NCBI RefSeq assembly: GCF_014698335.1
Contig: NZ_JACJSV010000024.1
Coordinates: 1-57,145, forward strand
Origin: Microcystis viridis FACHB-1342
GTDB taxonomy: Bacteria; Cyanobacteriota; Cyanobacteriia; Cyanobacteriales; Microcystaceae
Reading direction: 5' to 3'
Length of the DNA stretch: 57,145 bases
Notes under the pieces: generated by a model
Seen by the model: only the letters and a program-made list of their open reading frames with translations
Told to the model about the DNA's origin: nothing
The model's database searches: none
Program-made: the position numbers and the translations under genes
Shown here: positions 8,830 to 16,695 of the stretch, piece after piece
Layout of the letters: each line of letters starts with the position of its first letter
Position numbering within the stretch: position 1 is the first letter of the stretch

Positions 8830-9204
8830 TCCCTAGAATGATACTAAATCCTGTGTAAAAGGGATGGGAGAGTAGGTGAGTGCCAGAGCGGGGAAAAACA
8901 ATCGATAACTTGGCAGTTAATCACACTATTAAAAACGGATTTGGGGTAAGACGGCCTAAATAAGTCAGTATATGCTTCTGCTCGCTGTCTATCCCGGGGA
9001 GAAATCCCTGTGGCGTTTCTCCAGTGCGAAATCTGGGCTAAAAATTGGCCTAGTCAGGAAATCTTGATCTTAAATTCCCCAACAATTGCGCTAGGATCGG
9101 CTTCATAGCACAGGAAGGGCGATCGAGTGGGATAACCGATCCTGTGGTTTGAGAAGGTGACTGTATAATTGTTAGAGTGTCAATAGATCAATTCCAGAGG
9201 AATC
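8830..9204. other. Intergenic leader region before cp12
   Basis: No gene is seen in 375 bp. It has a short repeat copy at 8839-8865 (complement of a word containing ACAGGATTTAGT, also at 16609 and 46899), a hairpin GGAGAAA/TTTCTCC near 8998-9022, and a TATAAT hexamer preceded by TG at 9164-9169 that can serve cp12. Confidence 0.5.
9164..9169 (+). promoter_or_regulatory. Probable -10 element of cp12
   Basis: A consensus TATAAT directly preceded by TG, 35 bp before the cp12 start. The -35 region 17-18 bp upstream is weak, so an activator may be needed. AGAGGA just before the ATG is the ribosome binding site. Confidence 0.5.
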
Positions 9205-9429
9205 ATGAGCAATATCCAAGACAAAATTCAAGAAGAGCTAGAAAATGCCAGAGCCGTCTGTAGTACGGAAGGTGCTACCTCTGGTGAATGTGCCGCCGCT
9301 TGGGATGCGGTGGAAGAATTACAAGCAGAAGCAGCTCACCAACGTCAAGACCACCCCCAAAAAACCTACTTCGAAAAGTATTGTGATGATAATCCCGATG
9401 CGGCCGAGTGTCGCGTTTATGACGATTAA
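9205..9429 (+). CDS. cp12: Calvin cycle regulator CP12
   Basis: 74 residues, the normal size. CP12 is an intrinsically disordered linker that binds GAPDH and phosphoribulokinase in the dark and inactivates them through thioredoxin-controlled disulfides. Both cysteine pairs are present: C19/C29 and C60/C69. The central AWDAVEELQAEAAH core and the acidic C-terminal tail ending in CRVYDD are family hallmarks. A single-gene unit with its own promoter and terminator. Confidence 0.97.
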   Translation: MSNIQDKIQEELENARAVCSTEGATSGECAAAWDAVEELQAEAAHQRQDHPQKTYFEKYCDDNPDAAECRVYDD

Positions 9430-9479
9430 TGGAGTCGGGCAGCGGTTTTTTCTCTCCTCACAGTAGAATCCTAGCTTTA

Positions 9480-9517
9480 GGGCGATCTCAACTATAAAGA
9501 GATCGCCCCTCGTTTTC
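9480..9517 (+). terminator. Intrinsic terminator of cp12
   Basis: A perfect 10-bp stem GGGCGATCTC / GAGATCGCCC with a 9-nt loop, followed by CTCGTTTTCTTG. It lies 50 bp after the cp12 stop. Confidence 0.8.
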
Positions 9518-9604
9518 TTGTTTGTTGGTCAAGCTGTGGCCGATTTTAGCTGCTGCGTCCGAAGACAGTAAAATGTTGACAGTGTAATTATGTCTGAATA
9601 GTTT

Positions 9605-10198
9605 ATGAATCAACTTTGGTTTCGTCCTCTCGTTTGGATAGATTATCGTTTAGCCGTCCTATTTACGGTGATTATTCCGGCAATTTTGTTGATTTGGTCT
9701 TTATTTGCAAAAATCGAATCATTACAGAAATTGTTGATTATCTATTGGCGAGTGGCTAGTCTTTTATTAATTACTGTATATTTAATGATTGCTTCCTGGC
9801 CGATTGGTTTTGTCACCAGTTTTTTAGCTAAGATTTTAATCCCGATTTCCCTCTGGTTTTGGGTGGATATTAACGATGAAATTAAAGATTTACCCGCTAG
9901 TCCGATTAAATTTGTCACCACTGCTTGGCGTTGGGCAGTAACTATCTATTCTCCTCTGGGCGCGATTTCTACCTTACCTTTTCTCTCCTGTGCTATGTCA
10001 GGGGAATTGCTAAATTCTCCCTATTGTCAGGTTTGGCAAGAAGCACCCTGGCAGTTTCGCGAGATTTTTCATTCAGAAGCTACCGCTAATGTTTTGGGCT
10101 TTTTTGGTTTGGTTGGTCTCTCTTTTTATACTCTCTATTTTGCCCATTTTCTTCTTATTCGCCTTGGCAAACAGGGACGTTCAGCTTTACAACAGTAA
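9605..10198 (+). CDS. DUF3177 family membrane protein
   Basis: 197 residues with about five hydrophobic segments (about 15-36, 45-66, 68-90, 105-130, 160-187). The sequence matches the cyanobacterial DUF3177 family, including WxPLVWIDYRLAVLF at the start and the PASPIKFVTTAWRW block. Probably a thylakoid or plasma membrane protein; function unknown. The next small gene follows 32 bp downstream and may be co-transcribed. Confidence 0.8.
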   Translation: MNQLWFRPLVWIDYRLAVLFTVIIPAILLIWSLFAKIESLQKLLIIYWRVASLLLITVYLMIASWPIGFVTSFLAKILIPISLWFWVDINDEIKDLPASPIKFVTTAWRWAVTIYSPLGAISTLPFLSCAMSGELLNSPYCQVWQEAPWQFREIFHSEATANVLGFFGLVGLSFYTLYFAHFLLIRLGKQGRSALQQ

Positions 10199-10230
10199 GT
10201 CTTTAGCTATCGATAATTAGCCATTTTTCT

Positions 10231-10515
10231 ATGAATATTGGTCAACAACTCGAACAATACACCCTCAAAAATCCCCACGAGGTTTTATTAGTGACTATTG
10301 CTGTGGATGGGGAGGAGGAAGAAATCTCTATTTTTAAGGGTTTTTCTAGTTCTCTTACTCGCAGCACCCCCTACGATCCCGATATTCCGATCATTCCTGA
10401 AACGGCGACAATTATTAAGATAGATCGTCTTGCTAGTCCTTATCATCCCCTTAATCCTCGCTATATCCAAGAAAATCTTAGCTTAGAGGAAATGCAATTT
10501 TTACTGATTAATTGA
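10231..10515 (+). CDS. Conserved small cyanobacterial protein
   Basis: 94 residues, acidic, no membrane span. The N-terminal half (VLLVTIAVDGEEEEISIFKGFSSSLTRST) reads as a beta-rich domain; it resembles a small family shared with plant plastids (DUF7734-like, from memory and unsure). No catalytic motif is visible. It may form an operon with the DUF3177 gene upstream. Confidence 0.65.
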   Translation: MNIGQQLEQYTLKNPHEVLLVTIAVDGEEEEISIFKGFSSSLTRSTPYDPDIPIIPETATIIKIDRLASPYHPLNPRYIQENLSLEEMQFLLIN

Positions 10516-10573
10516 ACGGGTAATTTTGCTTGGATAATATCAGCACCCATCTCGATGGATTTAACAGCTTTTA

Positions 10574-10614
10574 TTTACCTTCCACAAACCTTGTCTAGAT
10601 AGACAAGAGGTAAA
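10574..10614. promoter_or_regulatory. Extended palindrome upstream of egtD
   Basis: CTTGTCTA-GA-TAGACAAG (10590-10607) is a perfect 8-bp inverted repeat, framed by TTTACCT (10574-10580) and AGGTAAA (10608-10614). It could be a dimeric regulator operator for egtD or a transcript hairpin closing the upstream unit. No T-run follows, so a simple terminator is less likely. Confidence 0.5.
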
Positions 10615-10744
10615 TTTTGCGGCGTTTTATGGTAAAATTACCGGGGAACGATAATCTCTGCCAGCATTCAAGCTGTCAAAGTGGATTTCGTCCCCGGCAT
10701 CGATCGAGAACAATCAAAAAACTGGAGAATAATCTGGAGAATCT

Positions 10745-11755
10745 ATGCAGCTTAAACCATCTAAACAAGAACTATTACAAATTGAGTATTTAGCCACCGC
10801 TGCCACCGGTAAAAATATAGCTAAAGATCAGGGAAAAGATGTGATTGAAGGATTAACTAAAACCCCCAAAAGTTTACCATCTAAATATTTTTATGATCGG
10901 CAAGGTTCCCAACTTTTTGAAGAAATCTGTCAATTGCCAGAATACTATCCCACTAGGACAGAAGCGGCTATTCTCCAAGAATATGCTCAAGAAATTGTCG
11001 CCTATACAGGTCCCTGCGAATTGATAGAATTAGGTAGTGGTAGTTCCACTAAAACTCGTCTGTTATTGGACGCTTATTATCGGCAACAAAAATCCTCTAA
11101 ATATGTACCTATCGATGTTAGTGAAACTATTCTCCAAGCTAGTGCCATAGAATTACAAAAAGAATATCCTAATTTACCGATTCAGGGGTTAATTGGAACC
11201 TATGAACAGGCCTTAGCTTATTATCAAAATGCTTCCGATAATACTAGAATGATTTTTTTCTTGGGAAGTTCGATCGGTAATTTTTCTGCGGCTGAATGTG
11301 ATAAATTTTTAGGAAAAATTGGCACTGTCTTAAAAGCTGGAGATTATTTTTTATTGGGGATTGATCTCCAAAAACCGTCGGCAATATTAGAAGCCGCTTA
11401 TAATGATGCTCAAGGGGTGACAGCCGCTTTTAATTTAAATATGCTTTCCCATTTAAATTGGCGTTTTCAAGCTGATTTTAACCTTGATTTATTTAGTCAT
11501 CAAGCTATCTATAATCAAGATAAATCTCAAATTGAAATGTATTTAATTTGTCAAAAAACTCACCCTGTTCATCTCAAAAAACTCGATTTAACAGTTAATT
11601 TTCAAGCATCGGAGAGTATTTTAACAGAAATCTCGCGTAAATTTAACCTAGAAACTATGCAAAAAGACCTAGAATCAAAGGGATTAAACCCGCTCAAGGT
11701 TTTCACCGATCCTGAAAATTTATTTGGGTTAATTCTCTGTCAGTTATCCCTGTAA
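10745..11755 (+). CDS. egtD: L-histidine N-alpha-methyltransferase EgtD
   Basis: 336 residues. EgtD uses three SAM to convert histidine to trimethylhistidine (hercynine), the first step of ergothioneine synthesis. Family features: LPSKYFYDRQGSQLFEEI, the TRTEAAIL segment, and the SAM-binding motif ELGSGSSTKTRLLL at about 95-108. GGAGA precedes the ATG. The sulfoxide synthase gene follows 40 bp downstream, so the two form an operon. Upstream is a leader with a palindrome and a CCGGGGA/TCCCCGG inverted pair (about 10640-10698). Confidence 0.95.
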   Translation: MQLKPSKQELLQIEYLATAATGKNIAKDQGKDVIEGLTKTPKSLPSKYFYDRQGSQLFEEICQLPEYYPTRTEAAILQEYAQEIVAYTGPCELIELGSGSSTKTRLLLDAYYRQQKSSKYVPIDVSETILQASAIELQKEYPNLPIQGLIGTYEQALAYYQNASDNTRMIFFLGSSIGNFSAAECDKFLGKIGTVLKAGDYFLLGIDLQKPSAILEAAYNDAQGVTAAFNLNMLSHLNWRFQADFNLDLFSHQAIYNQDKSQIEMYLICQKTHPVHLKKLDLTVNFQASESILTEISRKFNLETMQKDLESKGLNPLKVFTDPENLFGLILCQLSL

Positions 11756-11795
11756 TTAACGAAAACATTATCATCAGTAATAGAGGCACAAAAAC

Positions 11796-13151
11796 ATGGA
11801 AAAGATTCAAGCACAGGCTCCTATCTCTCTAAGTAACTGTAGTCGAGAAAATATACTGGACTATTTTGAAAATGCTTGGCAATTAGAAGATATGCTGTTA
11901 AAAAGCATCATCAAAGAAGAAGCTTTTTATTGTAACCCTGACGATTTAAGAAATCCCCTCATCTTTTATTTAGGTCATGCTGCCGCTTTTTATCTGAATA
12001 AATTGCAGATGGTTAACCTATTAAAAAAAAGCCCTAATTCTGACTACGAATCATTGTTTGGAGTGGGAGTAGATCCGGCAACTCCCGCAGAATTAAACTC
12101 TGCTATCGCTCAGATTCAGTGGACTAGGGTGGATAAAGTTTGGGAATATCGGCAACAAGTCTATGAAATTGTGGTCGAAATAATTAAAAATATCCCCCTC
12201 AATCTTCCTATTCATCCGCAGCATTCTCTCTGGTCATTAATGATGGGAATTGAGCATCAGCGTGTTCACTTTGAAACATCTTCAATGTTACTCAGACAAC
12301 TGCCGTTAGACTGTCTGCAACGTCCTTCCGGTTGGCATTATGCCCCTTCTTTTGGTCAAGCTAGTCCTAATCAAATGGTGGAGGTTTCTGGGGGAATAGT
12401 AGAAATTGGTAAACCCCAGGATTCTCCTGTTTATGGTTGGGACAACGAGTATGGTTATCGTCAAGTTCAAGTTAACAATTTTCTGGTGAGTAAATATATG
12501 ATTACCAACGGAGAATTTAAAGAATTTGTCCATAATGGTGGCTACGAAAATCCCAGTTATTGGGATGAGGAAGCTTGGCAATGGAAAAATCATTATCGAG
12601 TCAAATATCCTAAATTTTGGCTGGTAGATGAGGGAGGAAATTATCAATATCGATCCATGTTTGATGCTCTCGATTTACCTCTTGATTGGCCAGTAGAAGT
12701 TAACTATTATGAAGCGATCGCCTACTGTCGTTTTCAAGGTCAAGGAATACGTTTAATGACGGAAGCTGAGTGGAATTTAGCCACCTATGGCAGTCAAAAA
12801 AATCGATGTTATACCCTAGAAAACGATAACTTTGATGACTATAACCTCAATTTAAAATTCTGTTCTCCCACTCCCGTAGGAATGTTAAAAAATACGGGCA
12901 ATAACTCAGAAATTTATGACTTACGCGGTAACGTCTGGGAATGGCTAGAAGATGATTTTAATCCCTTAACTGACTTTCAACCCCATTACCTCTATGCTGA
13001 CAATTCCACTCCTTTCTTTAATAGTCAACATAAAATGATGTTAGGAGGAGCTTGGGTGACTAACGGCACAGAAATCCTACCCTACTATCGCAATTGGTTT
13101 CGCCGGAATTTTTATCAACACGCTGGTTTTAGAATCGCACAAAGTCTTTAG
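11796..13151 (+). CDS. OvoA-type iron sulfoxide synthase, ergothioneine role (EgtB equivalent)
   Basis: 451 residues. A DinB-like N-terminal domain gives the three iron ligands: H61 in FYLGHAAAFY and H154/H158 in the HQRVHFE motif. A formylglycine-generating-enzyme-like domain follows (about 195-450) with GGYENPSYWDEEAW, WPVEVNYYEAIAYC and RLMTEAEW. These words match OvoA (5-histidylcysteine sulfoxide synthase) better than mycobacterial EgtB, but the C-terminal methyltransferase of OvoA is absent. With egtD next door the likely product is the hercynyl-cysteine sulfoxide. I recall a report that some cyanobacteria adapted an ovothiol-type synthase for ergothioneine (Liao and Seebeck, 2017, from memory). 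GAGG precedes the ATG. No EgtE lyase is in the window. Confidence 0.88.
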   Translation: MEKIQAQAPISLSNCSRENILDYFENAWQLEDMLLKSIIKEEAFYCNPDDLRNPLIFYLGHAAAFYLNKLQMVNLLKKSPNSDYESLFGVGVDPATPAELNSAIAQIQWTRVDKVWEYRQQVYEIVVEIIKNIPLNLPIHPQHSLWSLMMGIEHQRVHFETSSMLLRQLPLDCLQRPSGWHYAPSFGQASPNQMVEVSGGIVEIGKPQDSPVYGWDNEYGYRQVQVNNFLVSKYMITNGEFKEFVHNGGYENPSYWDEEAWQWKNHYRVKYPKFWLVDEGGNYQYRSMFDALDLPLDWPVEVNYYEAIAYCRFQGQGIRLMTEAEWNLATYGSQKNRCYTLENDNFDDYNLNLKFCSPTPVGMLKNTGNNSEIYDLRGNVWEWLEDDFNPLTDFQPHYLYADNSTPFFNSQHKMMLGGAWVTNGTEILPYYRNWFRRNFYQHAGFRIAQSL

Positions 13152-13172
13152 GTGGGGTGTGGGGTGTGGGGT
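13151..13172. repeat. GTGTGGG heptamer array at the synthase stop codon
   Basis: The TAG stop of the sulfoxide synthase gene runs directly into about three GGTGTGG units. The open frame that extends through this array to the VOC gene downstream is an artefact of the repeat. Confidence 0.8.
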
Positions 13173-13382
13173 TTTACCCATTTTCAGGGGGTCAATTACC
13201 TAATTTTCAGGGAAAAAGTGCCTAATTTTCTCCCCCGATTACTGCAAAAGCCAGCACTTTTTGATATCTTGAGATTTATCGGGCCAATTCTAGGTAATTG
13301 CCAATTAAAAAAAAATTCCCGGAAGGGTCGCCCCTCGATCGCTACAATAGAACCTAGTAGAATGCGGATAAACTCGATCGCC

Positions 13383-13817
13383 ATGAATCAACCTGCAATT
13401 TTTCATCTCGCTATTCCGATTACCGATGTGTCCACAGCTAAAAGCTTTTACTGTGATGGTTTAGGTTGTTTAGCAGGAAGGGAAACCGAGAAAGCGATAA
13501 TCTTAAATTTCTATGGTCATCAGGTAGTCGCTCACGTCACCGAAATGCCTCTTACTCCCCAAAATAGCATTTATCCTCGCCATTTTGGTCTAATTCTGCC
13601 AGATGCCAGGGATTGGGACAATCTTCTCGAAAAAGCACGAGTCAATCAACTAAAATTTTATCTAGAACCAAAAACTCGCTTTAATGGGGAGATAACCGAA
13701 CATAAAACCTTTTTTCTAGAGGATCCTTTCTATAATCTCCTCGAATTTAAACATTATCGCCACTACGAAGCTATTTTTGCCAGTCGGCAATTAACAGCGA
13801 TCGGCGATCGAGCTTAA
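13383..13817 (+). CDS. VOC-family (glyoxalase/dioxygenase fold) protein
   Basis: 144 residues from the ATG at 13383. A single vicinal-oxygen-chelate domain: FHLAIPITDVSTAKSFYCDGLGC at the start, HFGLILPDARDW in the middle and FLEDPFYNLLEFKHY at the end. The His and Glu that usually bind metal in the family are present in those three blocks. Substrate unknown; relatives are often annotated as glyoxalase-like. The reading frame is open back to 13152 but that part is translated repeat with no family similarity, hence the later start. Confidence 0.8.
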   Translation: MNQPAIFHLAIPITDVSTAKSFYCDGLGCLAGRETEKAIILNFYGHQVVAHVTEMPLTPQNSIYPRHFGLILPDARDWDNLLEKARVNQLKFYLEPKTRFNGEITEHKTFFLEDPFYNLLEFKHYRHYEAIFASRQLTAIGDRA

Positions 13818-13952
13818 AATAAACAACAGGTGACTTTTTTGTAACTGGTTAGTCCTATCTTTAACTGCGACAAAAATAGGGGAACTTCCCTCGGATTCTC
13901 TCATCGAAACTAAAAAAACCTTGGCTGGCAATGATCAATTCTTAGGAAATCT

Positions 13953-15731
13953 ATGAAAAAAATTTTATTGTTAACCCTATTCGTTATCGGTCTAGGATTT
14001 GCGCTCTTTCACTTTACTGGATTAGCAAATCGGGGCGAATATCAATCAATTTTAATCGACTTTAAGGACGATATACCGGTCAACGTCCTCGATGAGCAGT
14101 TAAATACTGTCAATAAAAAAGCGGGAAAAACCACCAGTTTAAATAGTATTTTTTCCATCGATGAACATCTTTACATTATCGATGGAGATAGCAAACTCCT
14201 GAAAACTCTCCGCAATTCCGAGCTAAAAAAATACACTGAATCGATCGAACCAGATTATATATATCATGCTTTTATCGCCCCCAATGACCCCGACTATAGC
14301 AAACAGTGGAACCTGCGGGGAATTAACATCGAACGCGCTTGGGAAGAAAATCACGGTGAGGGGATCACCGTCGCCGTTATTGATACAGGTGTATCAAAAG
14401 TCCCCGATCTGCGAGAAACCGAGTTTGTCGAAGGCTACGACTTCGTCAATGATCGCAGCAATGCCGAGGACGATAACGGTCACGGAACCCATGTAGCGGG
14501 AACAATTGCCCAATCGACCAATAATAACTACGGGGTAGCCGGCATCGCCTACAAAGCCAAAATTATGCCCCTCAAGGTGCTTTCCGGGACGGGTGGGGGA
14601 ACCGTGGGCGATATTGCCGAAGCGATCCGTTTTGCTGTCGATAATAAAGCCGATGTCATCAATATGAGTTTAGGGGGTGGAGGCGAAACCCAAGTAATGA
14701 AAGAGGCGATCGAATATGCCTATAGTAAAGGTGTGGTAATCGTCGCCGCTGCCGGTAATGCCGATGATAATTCCGCCGCCTATCCTGCCCGTTTTCCCCA
14801 CGTTATCGGCGTTTCTGCGGTAGATGCCTCCGGAAATAAAGCCCCCTATTCTAATTTCGGGGCTGGAATCGATATTGCTGCCCCAGGCGGCTCCGATACG
14901 GGTAAAATTATCCAAGAAACCATCGATCCGGCTAAGGGAGGGGAACCGGCGTTCCTCGGTTTTCAGGGAACCAGCATGGCAGCCCCTCACGTTGCCGGGG
15001 TGGTAGCTTTAATCAAGGCTGCGGGAATTAAAGAACCCAATGCAGTTTTAGAGGTTTTGCAACAGTCAGCCCGTAAGATCAATGATGATCCCTTTAATCA
15101 TTTTGGGGCCGGACAATTAGACGCGGGCAGTGCCGTACAATTGGCCCTGAAAGGACAGATTACTTTCCAAGATTTTTGGCGTTGGTTGCGCGATAACGGT
15201 TATCTCAATCCCCGTTTCTGGATTGATGGCGGTGCGGTGGCGGTTTTGCCCAAAATGGCTATGGTGTTGGGTTCTTATCTGCTTGCTTGGTGGCTGAGAA
15301 ATTATTTTCCCTTCCCCTGGAACGGATTTTTGAATGCTGGTCTAATTTTTGGCAGTTCTGGCTTATTTTTCCTCAGAGGTCTTTATATCTTCGATTTACC
15401 CCAATGGCCTTTCCGAGTGATGGGGAGTTCTCTTTCCGACCTAGGAGGCGTTATTCAGGGAAGTTCTGCCCTTAATCCGCTTTTTGCCAGTGTTATCCTG
15501 CCCTTTGTCCTGATTGCTCTACTTTTGGGTCATCCCCAGGCAAAATGGTTAGCGGTGGGGGTATCTTTAGCCATGGCGGTGAGTTTAGGTATCAGTGCCG
15601 TTATCGATCCTACTCTGGTCTGGTTAGGTTCTGGTAGGATCGCTCAGGCATTTTTGGGCATAAATGCGCTTTTATGTCTCGGTTTAGGTTATTTAGCCCT
15701 GAAAAGTGCTACTTCATCCCGATACGCTTAA
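13953..15731 (+). CDS. Subtilisin-like (S8) serine protease with membrane domain
   Basis: 592 residues. An N-terminal hydrophobic segment (4-24) is a signal or anchor. Residues about 30-105 look like an inhibitor-type prodomain. The S8 catalytic domain spans about 110-395 with D144 (AVIDTGV), H177 (NGHGTHVAG), N269 (AAAGN, oxyanion hole) and S341 (GTSMAAPH). The C-terminal 180 residues (about 415-585) have about five hydrophobic spans. Catalytic residues are complete, so it should be an active protease held at a membrane, facing the periplasm or lumen. Substrate unknown. A strong terminator follows about 100 bp later, but may belong to a small RNA. Confidence 0.88.
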   Translation: MKKILLLTLFVIGLGFALFHFTGLANRGEYQSILIDFKDDIPVNVLDEQLNTVNKKAGKTTSLNSIFSIDEHLYIIDGDSKLLKTLRNSELKKYTESIEPDYIYHAFIAPNDPDYSKQWNLRGINIERAWEENHGEGITVAVIDTGVSKVPDLRETEFVEGYDFVNDRSNAEDDNGHGTHVAGTIAQSTNNNYGVAGIAYKAKIMPLKVLSGTGGGTVGDIAEAIRFAVDNKADVINMSLGGGGETQVMKEAIEYAYSKGVVIVAAAGNADDNSAAYPARFPHVIGVSAVDASGNKAPYSNFGAGIDIAAPGGSDTGKIIQETIDPAKGGEPAFLGFQGTSMAAPHVAGVVALIKAAGIKEPNAVLEVLQQSARKINDDPFNHFGAGQLDAGSAVQLALKGQITFQDFWRWLRDNGYLNPRFWIDGGAVAVLPKMAMVLGSYLLAWWLRNYFPFPWNGFLNAGLIFGSSGLFFLRGLYIFDLPQWPFRVMGSSLSDLGGVIQGSSALNPLFASVILPFVLIALLLGHPQAKWLAVGVSLAMAVSLGISAVIDPTLVWLGSGRIAQAFLGINALLCLGLGYLALKSATSSRYA

Positions 15732-15799
15732 ACAGGGGTTACAATGGGACAACAAAGGTGATTTACCGTTCAAAACCTTTTTGGTTTTGGTATCTTCCT

Positions 15800-15860
15800 T
15801 TTGTTTTGCATTGAGTTCTCCTACAACAGCAGCCTCGGACATTAACCGAGGTTTTTTCTT
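15800..15860 (+). ncRNA. Candidate small RNA ending in an intrinsic terminator
   Basis: A short transcript is suggested by a possible promoter (TTCAAA, 16 bp, TATCTT at about 15791), the 15-nt word TTGAGTTCTCCTACA at 15811-15825 and a terminator at 15833-15857. The same 15-nt word stands before a near-identical terminator stem at 23697-23749 on the other strand. CUCCU in the single-stranded part could pair with Shine-Dalgarno sequences. Size and layout resemble trans-acting cyanobacterial sRNAs such as IsaR1, but I cannot assign it. Confidence 0.5.
15833..15857 (+). terminator. Intrinsic terminator
   Basis: Stem CCTCGG / CCGAGG with a 7-nt loop, followed by TTTTTTCTTT. It lies 100 bp after the protease gene and ends the candidate small RNA. 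Confidence 0.85.
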
Positions 15861-15972
15861 TATGGTGTATCTTAGTTTCTAAGGGTTTTTTGGGAATTCT
15901 CAATGCCTATGCCGAAAGTTTTCGCCAATATCCCCTCGAATCATCGAGTTTATCCATTGTCTCTTTTCTCAG

Positions 15973-16530
15973 GTGTCTATCGTGTCAAATCATAAAATTC
16001 TCGTTATCGATGACAGTAAAGTGATTAGGATGCGCGTTCGCGATATGTTACCAGAGGGTAACTTTGAATTCCTCGAAGCTAAAGACGGATTAGAGGGCTA
16101 TAATCTCATTCGTACCGAAAACCCAAATTTGATTATTTTGGACTTCCTTCTCCCAAAAATGAGCGGTTGGGAGGTGTTTCAGCAAATCCAAAGCGAAGAT
16201 AATCTCAAAAGTATTCCCCTAGTGTTAATGTCAGGAAGGAAAGAGGAGGTAGTAGAGAAAATACCCGAACCTTTCCAATATTTTGCCTTTATTGAAAAGC
16301 CTTTCGACCAAAAACAATTGCTACAGGCGATTAAAGAAGCGATGGCCAAGGCAAAACAGTATTCTGCCAAACCAACAGTTTCCAACCCGAAACTAGAGGA
16401 ACTCTCCGGGGATTATAGCACTGATATTCAGAATCTCCATGGCCAAATTGCCCAAATGCAAACAGAAATGGAAACTATCAAAAAACAAATGTCTCAATTA
16501 GTGGCTTTTATTAAGAAAAAACTAGCCTAG
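15973..16530 (+). CDS. Response regulator with C-terminal coiled coil
   Basis: 185 residues. A CheY-like receiver (about 6-125) has the acidic pair D13/D14, phosphoacceptor D57 in LIILDFLLPKMSGWE, the Ser of LVLMSGR and the KPF lysine near 109. No output DNA-binding domain follows; the tail (about 140-185) is a coiled coil (LHGQIAQMQTEMETIKKQM). It probably works through protein contacts. No kinase gene is near. The start is a GTG (15973 or 15982); neither has a strong ribosome site. Confidence 0.85.
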   Translation: MSIVSNHKILVIDDSKVIRMRVRDMLPEGNFEFLEAKDGLEGYNLIRTENPNLIILDFLLPKMSGWEVFQQIQSEDNLKSIPLVLMSGRKEEVVEKIPEPFQYFAFIEKPFDQKQLLQAIKEAMAKAKQYSAKPTVSNPKLEELSGDYSTDIQNLHGQIAQMQTEMETIKKQMSQLVAFIKKKLA

Positions 16531-16608
16531 AACTATTCATCCCGATCTTTGATGATTTGGGTAAGCAGTTATCCTTATCCAGTGTCGCTAATCTCTGGCT
16601 AATCTCCT

Positions 16609-16637
16609 ATCCCTTTTCAACAGGATTTAGTATAATA
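16609..16637. repeat. Short dispersed repeat with ACAGGATTTAGT core
   Basis: TCCCTTTTCAACAGGATTTA followed by GTATAATA. Related copies are at 46899-46926 (same strand) and 8839-8865 (inverted). It is intergenic in all three places. Confidence 0.6.
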
Positions 16638-16695
16638 GGAAGTGGTATTTATTTAGTGAGTGACTAAGAAGTTATTAATTCACTGATAACTAATT

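Noticed and set aside
13152-13382. Long N-terminal extension of the VOC protein
   Set aside because: The extra codons translate a heptamer array and low-similarity sequence; the family starts at the ATG at 13383.
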